Source: Alphaproteobacteria bacterium (lineage in GTDB: Bacteria > Pseudomonadota > Alphaproteobacteria > ATCC43930 > CGMCC-115725). From it: a stretch of 5,265 bases of DNA. Below, piece by piece: positions 1 to 5,265 of the stretch (its first letter is position 1; every line of letters begins with the position of its first letter). The notes below the pieces were generated by a model, which had not been told where the DNA came from, searched no databases, and was given only the letters and a program-made list of their open reading frames with translations. Position numbers and translations under genes: made by a program. Location of the stretch: NCBI GenBank assembly GCA_030039975.1, contig JASHUO010000264.1:1-5265 (forward strand). The letters run 5' to 3'.

Positions 1-7
1 CGCCCGA

Positions 8-52
8 CCCCCCTCCCTAGCCCTCCCCCTCAAGGCCCCTCAAGGGGAGAGG
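8..52 (-). repeat. G-rich palindromic intergenic repeat, inverted copy with internal duplication
   Basis: Read on the minus strand, this is the same element as at 77-111, 2291-2325 and 4858-4892: a C-rich arm, a TTGA centre, then GGGGGAGGG and further G-runs. It is in the opposite orientation to the other three. Its G-run part (8-29) matches the 2291 copy except for one extra base. It also carries an exact 10-bp tandem duplication, CCCCTCAAGG, at 26-35 and 36-45, which lengthens the centre of the hairpin. With the + copy at 77-111 it forms a head-to-head pair separated by a short AT-richer spacer, an arrangement like paired REP elements. The left end may continue outside the window. Confidence 0.75.
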
Positions 53-76
53 ACGCTAATAACCGCACAATCTTCC

Positions 77-111
77 CCCTCCCCCCTTGAGGGGGAGGGA
101 GGGGTGGGGGG
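77..111 (+). repeat. G-rich palindromic intergenic repeat, copy 2
   Basis: A 9-bp perfect stem, CCCTCCCCC (77-85) with GGGGGAGGG (91-99), closes a CTTGA loop. G-runs then continue to 111. The four G-tracts at 91-95, 97-99, 101-104 and 106-111 are separated by single bases, which fits the G-quadruplex consensus. The 35-bp unit differs from 4858-4892 at a single base (T105 versus A4886). A GACGCT(A/T)AT motif lies on each side (52-60 and 113-121, 8 of 9 matching) and could be a target duplication or chance. No T-tract follows, so it is not a classical terminator. Confidence 0.85.
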
Positions 112-234
112 AGACGCTTATCCGCTGTGTGCGGGCTTTGCGCAACGATTGCCGCGTCGGCCCCGTGCCGCCCCGGCATTAGCCCTGCTGTCTTGCCTTG
201 GGAAGCGTTAGAGTCCGTGGCGTCGGGGTAGCAT

Positions 235-239
235 GGGAG
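235..239 (+). promoter_or_regulatory. Ribosome binding site deciding the AsmA start
   Basis: GGGAG lies 8 bases before the ATG at 248, an ideal Shine-Dalgarno spacing. The in-frame ATG at 233 has only GGGG at 225-228 with a 4-base gap, and using it would place this purine run inside the coding sequence. This favours 248 as the start, which also puts a Met-Lys-Lys directly before the membrane segment. Confidence 0.65.
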
Positions 240-247
240 CGTCAGCC

Positions 248-2206
248 ATGAAAAAGCTGCTGATCGGCATCGCGGTCATCGTGGTGCTGGTGATCGCCGC
301 GGCGATCATCGTGCCGTTCCTGATCCCGGTCGACACCTATAAGCGCGAGCTCGTCGCGGCGGTGAAGCAATCCACCGGCCGCGACCTCAAGATCAACGGC
401 AAGACATCTTTCTCGCTCTTCCCGAACCTCGCCGTCGAGGCCGACGACGTCGCCTTGTCGAACCCGCCCGGCGCGGCCAACCCTAACATGGCGACCTTCT
501 CCGCACTCCAGATGCAGCTGAAGCTGCTGCCGCTGCTGAGCCGCCGCGTCGAGCTGGACAAGCTCGTTCTCGTCAATCCCGTCATCGCGCTCGAAGTCGC
601 GAAGGACGGCAAGCCGAACTGGCAGTTCGCCGCTGCCGCTCCGCCCGCGGCGGGCGCGCCCGCCGCGCCGCAGCCTGCCCCGCAAGCGGCGGCCCCGCCG
701 GCTTCCAGCAGCGGCATGCTCTCGGGGCTGAGCCTTGCCGATGTCCGCTTGGAGAACGGCAAGGTCAGCTATCTCGATCAGCGCAGCGGGCAGTCCCTGT
801 CGCTCGATCAGATCACGATGAAGGTATCGCTCCCCAACCTTGATAGCCCGCTGACGGCAGATGGCTCCGCTGTCTATCGCGGCGAAAAGCTGGCGCTCTC
901 GGTCAATCTCGCCAATCCGCGCGCCTTCCTCGGCGGCAAGAGCAGCGCCGCCAAGCTCGGCCTCCAGTCGACGCCGATCGCCTTCAGCTTCAACGGCACC
1001 GCCGCCGGCTCGACGCCGCCCAAGCTCGACGGCGCGGTCGATCTCAACATCCCCTCCTTGCGCAATCTCGCGCAATGGGCGGGGACGCCGCTGCAGGCGC
1101 CCGGCACCGGCTTCGGCCCGCTCGCCATCTCGGGCAAGGCGAGCGTCGCCGGTCCCAAGATCACTTTCACCGACGCGAAGCTGTCGCTCGATCAGATCAA
1201 CGCCACCGGCGAGGTGGCGCTCGACAGCGCCGGCGCGCGGCCTTCGGTCAAGGGCACGCTCGCCGTCGACAAGCTCGACCTCAATCCCTACCTGCCGCCC
1301 GAAACTTCGGGCAAGCCCGCGGCCAGCAGCGGCGGCGGCGCGCCCGGCGGCGGGCCGGCCGCGCCGGCGGCAAAGTCCGCCGGCTGGAGCGATCAGCCCA
1401 TCGATGTGGCGCCGCTGAAATCCGCCGATGTCGATTTCGCGCTGAGCTGCAACAGCCTCGTCTACCGTAAGATCCAGGTCGGCCGCAGCGCGCTCGGGCT
1501 GCACTTGGTGAACGGCCGGCTCGAAGCGGATCTGACCCAGCTTCAGCTCTATCAGGGCACCGGCAAGGGCAAGGTGGTGCTCGATGGCAGCGGCGCGGTC
1601 CCCGGGATCGAGGCGGATTTCGATCTGAGCCGGGTGCAGATGGAGCCGCTGCTCAAAGCCGCCGCCGGCAGCGATCGCCTCATCGCCGACGGCGCCTTCA
1701 CGATCGCCGTCACCGGCCATGGCAAGAGCGAACGCGACATCGTCGGCACGCTCGACGGCAAGGGCAACTTCAATCTCGCCAACGGCAAGATCAAGGGCGT
1801 CAATCTCGTCGCCATGGTGAAGAATATCGGTTCGGCCTTTCAGGCCGGCGCCTCGGACGAGACGGATTTCGGCTCGCTCACGGGTACCTACACGATCCAG
1901 AACGGAATCCTGCGCAACAACGACCTGCAGCTCAAATCGGGCGAGGTGCCGATGACCGGCGCCGGTACGGTCGACCTGCCGCGCCGCACCGTCGATTACA
2001 AGCTGACGCCGCGTCTTGCCGGGGCGGTTGCTGTGCCGGTGATCGTGAAGGGCCCCTGGGACGATCTCTCTTACCAGCCCGACCTCGCCGGCATCGTTGG
2101 CAATCCCGCGCAATTGCTGAAGGGCGGTGCGCAAGGCATCGGCAATACGCTGCAGGGCGGACCGGCGGGTGCCCAACAGCTGCTCAAGGGGCTGCTCGGG
2201 AAGTAA
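248..2206 (+). CDS. AsmA family protein
   Basis: This is an AsmA-like protein of 652 residues (657 if started at 233). AsmA/TamB-type proteins are inner-membrane-anchored, mostly periplasmic proteins linked to outer-membrane biogenesis and lipid transport. Numbering from Met-233, two lysines precede one hydrophobic segment at about 9-32, followed by the typical AsmA N-terminal beta-rich region (PVDTYKREL; a lysine/arginine-rich GRDLKINGK). A Pro/Ala linker lies at 133-160 and a Gly/Pro/Ala linker at 359-384, separating three beta-rich blocks. The C-terminal AsmA signature is clear: GKIKGVNLVAMVKN (518-531), TDFGSLTGTYTIQNGILRNN (544-563), a TVDLPRRTVDYKLTPRL stretch (579-595) and VPVIVKGPWDDLSYQPDL (601-618). 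The tail is Gly/Gln/Leu-rich. The gene stands alone: a hairpin and a 145-bp gap separate it from the next gene. I am sure of the family but not of the lipid or outer-membrane substrate, and I assign no symbol because several AsmA paralogues usually coexist. Confidence 0.9.
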   Translation: MKKLLIGIAVIVVLVIAAAIIVPFLIPVDTYKRELVAAVKQSTGRDLKINGKTSFSLFPNLAVEADDVALSNPPGAANPNMATFSALQMQLKLLPLLSRRVELDKLVLVNPVIALEVAKDGKPNWQFAAAAPPAAGAPAAPQPAPQAAAPPASSSGMLSGLSLADVRLENGKVSYLDQRSGQSLSLDQITMKVSLPNLDSPLTADGSAVYRGEKLALSVNLANPRAFLGGKSSAAKLGLQSTPIAFSFNGTAAGSTPPKLDGAVDLNIPSLRNLAQWAGTPLQAPGTGFGPLAISGKASVAGPKITFTDAKLSLDQINATGEVALDSAGARPSVKGTLAVDKLDLNPYLPPETSGKPAASSGGGAPGGGPAAPAAKSAGWSDQPIDVAPLKSADVDFALSCNSLVYRKIQVGRSALGLHLVNGRLEADLTQLQLYQGTGKGKVVLDGSGAVPGIEADFDLSRVQMEPLLKAAAGSDRLIADGAFTIAVTGHGKSERDIVGTLDGKGNFNLANGKIKGVNLVAMVKNIGSAFQAGASDETDFGSLTGTYTIQNGILRNNDLQLKSGEVPMTGAGTVDLPRRTVDYKLTPRLAGAVAVPVIVKGPWDDLSYQPDLAGIVGNPAQLLKGGAQGIGNTLQGGPAGAQQLLKGLLGK

Positions 2207-2225
2207 CCGGGCGCGTTGCGCCCGG
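2207..2225 (+). terminator. Perfect hairpin abutting the AsmA stop codon
   Basis: CCGGGCGC (2207-2214), loop GTT, then GCGCCCGG (2218-2225): an 8-bp all-GC stem beginning on the base after the TAA. No U-tract follows (the sequence continues CGCGGCCGCC), so it is not a canonical intrinsic terminator. It could be a U-less terminator or a 3'-end stabiliser that shields the asmA mRNA. The stem is seen directly; the function is inferred. Confidence 0.55.
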
Positions 2226-2290
2226 CGCGGCCGCCATGGTACTACGCGGACCGTTGAGACGGCGCGCACAATCCCCTCCCGCCTACGATC

Positions 2291-2325
2291 CCCTCCCCCC
2301 TTGAGGGGGAGGGTAGGGAGGGGGG
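2291..2325 (+). repeat. G-rich palindromic intergenic repeat, copy 3, in the leader of the TPR-dioxygenase gene
   Basis: The 23-bp hairpin core (2291-2313) is identical to 77-99 and 4858-4880, with the same 9-bp stem and CTTGA loop. The G-tracts at 2305-2309, 2311-2313, 2316-2318 and 2320-2325 again fit a four-tract G-quadruplex. The last G lies only 26 bases before the ATG at 2352, so the element would sit in the 5' leader of that mRNA if transcription starts upstream of it. A partial extra arm, ATCCCCTCCC, lies just upstream at 2271-2280. The left flank CGCACAATC (2265-2273) also precedes the copy at 77 (64-72), so the true unit may be longer than 35 bp. Confidence 0.85.
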
Positions 2326-2351
2326 CAGCCGTCGCGGATTTGTGAGACGGG

Positions 2352-3692
2352 ATGCAGAGGCCGGGATCATCGGGTGCCGCGCCGTCGGCAGTGCTGCAGC
2401 AGCTGAGCACGCTCTATCGCGCCGGGCGGCGCTCCGAGGCGCTGGCCGCGTGCCGGCGGATCATCGCGGCGGAGCCGCGCCGCGCCGATGTCTTGGCGCT
2501 CGCCGGCCTCATCGCCGCCGAGCTGGGCGACGTCGCCGAGGCGGTGGCGCATTACAGCGCCGCCGTCGCCGCCAAGCCCGGTTTTGCCGAGGCGCAGTAC
2601 AATCTCGGCAATGCCCTGACGCGGCTCGGCCGCCATGACGAAGCGGTGACCGCTTTTCGCCGCGCCGCCAAGCTGCGTCCCGATCTCGTCGCCGCGCATG
2701 CCAATCTCGGCAACGCGCTTTACACCTTGCGCCGCTGGGAGGAGGCGGTGGCAAGCTATCGCCGCGCCGTGGCGTTGGCGCCGAACGCGGCGGAGGTGCA
2801 CCGCAATCTCGCCCTCGCCCTGCATGAAACGGGCGATCTCGACGGCGCGATCGATTGCCTGCGCCGTGCCGTGGCGCTCAAGGGCGACTGGGTCAAGGCG
2901 CTGCAGACCCTCGCCGACTTCCTGATGGAGCGCGGCCTATGGCGCGACGCGGTCGAGCTCTGCGACCGCTGGCTGCGCCTGGTGCCGGCCAATGTCGAGG
3001 TGCTCGGCCTCAAGGCGGTGGCCCTGGCGGAGCTCGGCGAGCGCAGCGCGGCGCGCTACCTCGTCGATTTCGAGCGCTTCGTCGAGATGATCGAGTTCAG
3101 CGAGCCGCCCGAAGGCTTTGCCAGCATGGCGGCGTTCAACGCGGCGCTGGCGCGCCATGCGCTCGAGCATCCGACCTTGCAGCTGCCGCCCAAGACCGAT
3201 CCGCGCTATCACTGCGCCACCTTGCGCATCACCGAGGAATTCCTCGCCGAGCCGAAAGGGCCGGCGGCGGCGTTCGAGCGCATGGTCGAGGCCGCCGCTT
3301 CGGACTATATCCGGACCCTGGCGCGGCGCGACCCGACGCATCCCTTCCTGGTGAACCCGCCGCGGCGCTGGCAGCTGACGTCTTGGGCGGCCGTGCTCGA
3401 CGGCGAGGGCACGCTCAACCCGCATGTGCACTACGCCGGCTATATCAGCGGGGTCTATTACCCGAAGATCCCGCAACCCATCGGCGCGCCCGATCAAGGC
3501 CAGGCCGGCTGGTTCGAGTTCGGCGGCAACCCCGAGCGCTTCCCCTGCCAGGCCGTGCCGGAGACGCGCGCCATCCAGCCGCGCGAGGGTCTCATGCTGC
3601 TCTTCCCCTCTTATTTCTACCACCGCACTTTGCCCTTCACCTCGTCCGAGCCGCGGGTTTCGATCGCCTTCGACGCCGTCCCCGTGGCGTGA
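2352..3692 (+). CDS. TPR-repeat protein with C-terminal 2OG-Fe(II) oxygenase domain
   Basis: This 446-residue protein fuses an N-terminal TPR solenoid to a putative 2-oxoglutarate/Fe(II)-dependent dioxygenase. TPR units of about 34 residues begin near 11, 45, 79, 113, 147 and 181, with a weaker one near 215. The best are NLGNALTRLGRHDEAVTAFR (84-103) and the AHANLGNALYTLRRWEEAV stretch (115-133). The catalytic part (about 245-446) resembles the 2OG-FeII_Oxy_5 family. It has NPHVHYAGYISGVYYP (356-371), whose H358-x-H360 pair lies where metal ligands are expected. A distal YHRTLPF follows with H424, then R435 in RVSIAFD as the likely 2-oxoglutarate anchor. No signal peptide is seen, so it is probably cytoplasmic, with the TPRs binding a partner or substrate protein. 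ATG 2352 follows an in-frame TGA at 2343 and lacks a strong Shine-Dalgarno; GTG 2391 is an alternative. The next gene starts 17 bp after the stop. The substrate is unknown. Hand-counted GC3 for 53 codons near the catalytic motif is about 89 percent. Confidence 0.88.
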   Translation: MQRPGSSGAAPSAVLQQLSTLYRAGRRSEALAACRRIIAAEPRRADVLALAGLIAAELGDVAEAVAHYSAAVAAKPGFAEAQYNLGNALTRLGRHDEAVTAFRRAAKLRPDLVAAHANLGNALYTLRRWEEAVASYRRAVALAPNAAEVHRNLALALHETGDLDGAIDCLRRAVALKGDWVKALQTLADFLMERGLWRDAVELCDRWLRLVPANVEVLGLKAVALAELGERSAARYLVDFERFVEMIEFSEPPEGFASMAAFNAALARHALEHPTLQLPPKTDPRYHCATLRITEEFLAEPKGPAAAFERMVEAAASDYIRTLARRDPTHPFLVNPPRRWQLTSWAAVLDGEGTLNPHVHYAGYISGVYYPKIPQPIGAPDQGQAGWFEFGGNPERFPCQAVPETRAIQPREGLMLLFPSYFYHRTLPFTSSEPRVSIAFDAVPVA

Positions 3693-3697
3693 GCGCC

Positions 3698-3702
3698 GGA
3701 GA
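3698..3702 (+). promoter_or_regulatory. Ribosome binding site of the peroxiredoxin-like/hydroxylase gene
   Basis: GGAGA lies 7 bases before the ATG at 3710, within the 17-bp gap after the preceding stop. It decides the start: the same frame is open far upstream, back to 2855 inside the previous gene, but no earlier start is needed, and homology to the peroxiredoxin fold begins just after this Met. Confidence 0.75.
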
Positions 3703-3709
3703 CCATTCC

Positions 3710-4807
3710 ATGGCAGACATTTCTCAGCCGCATCCCTTTGCCCTGAGAGAGCACATTCAGCGCGGCGATCTGGCACCGCCCTGTACTCAAGGTCCGTACA
3801 GCTTCTTCTTTGACAAGTTCCCGGGGCGCTACCTCGTGCTGTGCTTTTATCAAGAAGCTCGCGACGCGGTCGGGCAGGCGACTCTTTGGGACCTGCATGA
3901 ACACCGGAAGCTCGTCGAGAAGAAAAAGCTGGTCTTCTTATGCATTTCCTCCAACCCCGCAGAAAGAACCGAACTCACTCTGAGCCAGGATTTTCCATCT
4001 TTGACGTTCCTGTGGGATGCCGATGCTTCGGTAAAGCGGTCCTATGGCGTCGGCCGCATCAGGGTATGGATCATTCTCGATCCGATGCAGCGCGTCCTTG
4101 ACGTCATTCCGTTTCGCCCCGATGGATCCGACCGGCAGCAATTGTTCGCGCTCCTCAACAAGCTGCCCCCGCCTGCGCGCGCTTCGGGATTTGATGTGCA
4201 GGCGCCCTTCCTCCTGTTGCCGAATGTTTTTGAGCCGGAGTTCTGCCGTTACCTGATTGATATTTTCAAGCGGGATGGCGGGCGAGAGAGCGGCTTCATG
4301 CGGGAAACGGGCGGCAAGGCCGTCGAGACTTTTGATGCCAGCGTGAAACGCCGGAGAGATTACACGATCACCGACGAAGCTTTGATGGAAGAGATCAAGG
4401 CACGGATCGCGCGCCGCGTCGGCCCGATGATGGTAGCGGCGTTTCAGTTCAAGCCCTCAAGAGTAGAGCGCTATCTGATCGCTTGCTACGCCGCGGAGGA
4501 TGCCGGTCATTTCGCGGCTCACCGCGACAATACGGTGAAAGCAACGGAGCATCGCCGCTTCGCCGCCTCATTATTCTTGAATGATGATTTCGAGGGCGGC
4601 GGACTCGTATTCCCTGAATTCAGTGAACAGCAGATCAAGGGGCCGATCGGCGCGGCGGTCATCTTCTCTTCATCGCTTCTGCATGGCGTCAGCAAAGTCA
4701 CGCGTGGCCGTCGCTACGCCTTTTTGCCGTTCATCCACGACGAAGAAGCCGAGAAGCTGCGCATCGCCAATCTTCAGTTTTTATCGCGTGCGGCTCTCGA
4801 GACGTGA
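3710..4807 (+). CDS. Peroxiredoxin-like domain fused to prolyl-4-hydroxylase-type 2OG-Fe(II) oxygenase
   Basis: This is a 365-residue two-domain protein. Residues 1-155 have the AhpC/TSA (peroxiredoxin) layout: GDLAPP (19-24), GRYLVLCFYQEA (39-50), LVFLCISSNP (74-83), FPSLTFLWDADASVKRSYGV (95-114) and VWIILDPMQRVL (119-130). Where the peroxidatic cysteine should sit, the sequence reads RDAVGQ (51-56), so peroxidase activity is unlikely; Cys25, Cys45 and Cys78 are elsewhere. Residues about 165-345 form a prolyl-4-hydroxylase-like dioxygenase. Its parts are FLLLPNVFEPEFCRYLIDIF (167-186), H271-x-D273 in AAHRDN, SLFLNDDFEGGGLVFPEF (287-304), H325 in LLHGVSKV and R335 in RGRRYAFLPF. The Fe(II) ligands and the 2-oxoglutarate arginine are therefore all present, and this half should be active. 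No signal peptide or membrane segment is seen. I recall similar Cys-less redoxin/oxygenase fusions in alphaproteobacteria, but none with a known substrate. It probably shares a transcript with the TPR-dioxygenase. GC3 over its first 60 codons is about 65 percent, well below its neighbour. Confidence 0.9.
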   Translation: MADISQPHPFALREHIQRGDLAPPCTQGPYSFFFDKFPGRYLVLCFYQEARDAVGQATLWDLHEHRKLVEKKKLVFLCISSNPAERTELTLSQDFPSLTFLWDADASVKRSYGVGRIRVWIILDPMQRVLDVIPFRPDGSDRQQLFALLNKLPPPARASGFDVQAPFLLLPNVFEPEFCRYLIDIFKRDGGRESGFMRETGGKAVETFDASVKRRRDYTITDEALMEEIKARIARRVGPMMVAAFQFKPSRVERYLIACYAAEDAGHFAAHRDNTVKATEHRRFAASLFLNDDFEGGGLVFPEFSEQQIKGPIGAAVIFSSSLLHGVSKVTRGRRYAFLPFIHDEEAEKLRIANLQFLSRAALET

Positions 4808-4857
4808 TCTGTCGCGGTTCGGTATTCGCACGGCGCTCAACGGCGACAACTCGGTAG

Positions 4858-4892
4858 CCCTCCCCCCTTGAGGGGGAGGGAGGGGAGGGGGG
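4858..4892 (+). repeat. G-rich palindromic intergenic repeat, copy 4
   Basis: The unit has the same 9-bp stem (4858-4866 with 4872-4880), CTTGA loop and G-rich tail, with four G-tracts at 4872-4876, 4878-4880, 4882-4885 and 4887-4892. It is 34 of 35 identical to the copy at 77-111. It starts 50 bp after the stop of the dioxygenase gene, so the hairpin could act at the 3' end of that transcript, although no T-tract follows. The upstream GCGACAACTC loosely resembles the CGCACAATC that precedes two other copies. Confidence 0.85.
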
Positions 4893-5209
4893 TACGCGCA
4901 GAGGCGCGCCAAGAATCAACAGCCGACATTACGACATCGATGGCAAATTCGGAGCCCGCGGCGCTGCCGACCGCCCCCTCGAAGGGCCTGAAGGGAGGTC
5001 CTACGAGAGGTGACACCGCTAATCCCTGCCGCCATCGATAAGGGGGTAGCCGGGCGTCGGAGTGCGGGATAGGAGATTTGCTCGATTGGGCAGGGCTTTG
5101 CCAGTCGTTGGGTGTGCAGCGCCGGCGTGTATGCGGCGTACTGAGTATTAGTGTAATTGGGTCTCGCCGACCGCCAAGAACCACCGCCCCGGCGCCGCGT
5201 CCGGTCGAT
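4893..5209. other. Intergenic stretch without a convincing gene
   Basis: I find no credible coding sequence here. Minus-strand open frames of 62-115 codons across it have low-complexity, Arg/Pro/Ser-rich translations with no domain. Two of them run into the 4858 repeat and read it as peptides such as SLPLKGGG, a sign of spurious translation. There is no tRNA-like cloverleaf. Contents seen are a possible decayed repeat copy (4971-4998) and a less GC-rich patch around 5128-5160 (TACTGAGTATTAGTG and neighbours). The rest is unremarkable leader DNA before the promoter at the right edge. Confidence 0.6.
4971..4998 (-). repeat. Possible degenerate copy of the G-rich palindrome
   Basis: On the minus strand this reads CCTCCCTTCAGG followed by CCCTTCGAGGGGGCGG, resembling the inverted copy at 8-52, which also has two successive CCTTGAGG-like units. 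The outer arms pair (4971-4976 with 4993-4998) with one G/A mismatch. The long G-rich tail is absent. It could be a decayed member, a related repeat family or chance in GC-rich DNA. Confidence 0.35.
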
Positions 5210-5239
5210 TTGACCAGACATAACCGTCTGATATATATA
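5210..5239 (+). promoter_or_regulatory. Sigma70-like promoter with a palindromic operator candidate in its spacer
   Basis: TTGACC at 5210-5215 is a good -35 box. TATATA at 5232-5237 (16-bp spacer) or 5234-5239 (18-bp spacer) is a good -10 box, and both stand out in GC-rich DNA. The spacer contains CAGACATAACCGTCTG (5215-5230), with perfect 5-bp arms CAGAC and GTCTG around a 6-base centre. A palindrome between -35 and -10 is a classic repressor site, and AGAC-n-GTCT half-sites resemble some TetR-family operators. The promoter fires rightward, so the regulated gene would lie beyond the window. The motifs are seen directly; regulation is inferred. Confidence 0.5.
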
Positions 5240-5265
5240 GGTTTCTTACATCTTCGGCGGGGCAG

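Noticed and set aside
861..1470. Out-of-frame + strand frames inside the AsmA gene (861-1418, 1075-1470)
   Set aside because: Their compositions are Arg/Ser/Pro-rich, with no motif and no independent ribosome site. They are expected by-products of high GC3.
242..2410. A 722-codon open frame on the minus strand opposite the AsmA gene
   Set aside because: It is the antisense shadow of a GC-rich gene. Its translation is Arg/Ala/Glu-rich with no domain, and it reads the 2291 repeat as LPLKGGG, typical of spurious frames. The + strand frame has clear AsmA motifs.
2855..3709. Upstream extension of the second dioxygenase frame through the first dioxygenase gene, suggesting a long overlapping gene or a frameshift fusion
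   Set aside because: The upstream part is low-complexity Arg/Ala/Gly-rich and out of frame with intact oxygenase motifs. The first gene runs uninterrupted to its own stop, and the second has a good ribosome site and family homology starting at 3710.
2937..3776. A 279-codon minus-strand frame over the TPR-dioxygenase gene
   Set aside because: It is antisense to well-defined TPR and oxygenase sequence. The translation is Arg/Glu/Leu-rich without a recognisable fold.
4810..4848. Possible terminator after the second dioxygenase gene from TGTCGC (4810-4815) and GCGACA (4843-4848)
   Set aside because: Six base pairs around a 27-base loop with no U-tract are too weak to call.
5130..5180. Possible minus-strand promoter (TTGGCG, 16 bp, TACACT)
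   Set aside because: The -10 match is only partial and no credible minus-strand gene lies downstream of it in the window.
4837..5221. Minus-strand small frames of 115 and 101 codons in the right intergenic region
   Set aside because: They show no domain, no good ribosome site and biased Arg/Pro/Ser content. The first contains the repeat-derived peptide SLPLKGGG, so neither looks like a real protein.

Overview
The window looks like chromosomal DNA from a GC-rich alphaproteobacterium. The reasons are very high third-position GC in the first two genes, an AsmA-type protein with Pro/Ala/Gly-rich linkers, and short G-rich palindromes between genes of a kind I recall as common in Rhizobiales and Rhodospirillales relatives. 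I cannot name the genus. No phage, transposase, CRISPR or RNA gene is visible.

Layout, left to right, with all three genes on the + strand. Positions 1-112 hold two G-rich palindromic repeats in opposite orientation. Next is an AsmA-family envelope protein (248-2206), whose stop codon is followed at once by a perfect GC-rich hairpin (2207-2225). A 145-bp gap carries a third repeat copy (2291-2325) close to the next start codon. Then come two 2-oxoglutarate/Fe(II) dioxygenase genes only 17 bp apart, probably co-transcribed. The first (2352-3692) has about six TPR repeats followed by a 2OG-Fe(II)_Oxy_5-like domain. The second (3710-4807) has a peroxiredoxin-like domain without a peroxidatic cysteine, followed by a prolyl-4-hydroxylase-type domain with an intact H-x-D...H...R site. 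A fourth repeat copy (4858-4892) follows. The last ~370 bp have no convincing gene, but they end in a sigma70-like promoter (5210-5239) whose spacer is filled by a 16-bp palindrome. It points out of the window to an unseen gene.

How the genes may work together: the AsmA gene looks independent of the pair behind it, since a hairpin and a repeat-bearing gap separate them. The two dioxygenases come from different subfamilies and carry different accessory domains. Their tight spacing suggests a joint role in oxidative modification of a protein or small molecule, but the substrate cannot be read from sequence. The second gene has clearly lower GC3 than the first, so the pair may have been assembled from different sources.

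The most unusual points are the intergenic element, which combines a hairpin with a four-tract G-run motif on the same strand, the cysteine-less peroxiredoxin/hydroxylase fusion beside a second dioxygenase, and the operator-like palindrome in the right-edge promoter.
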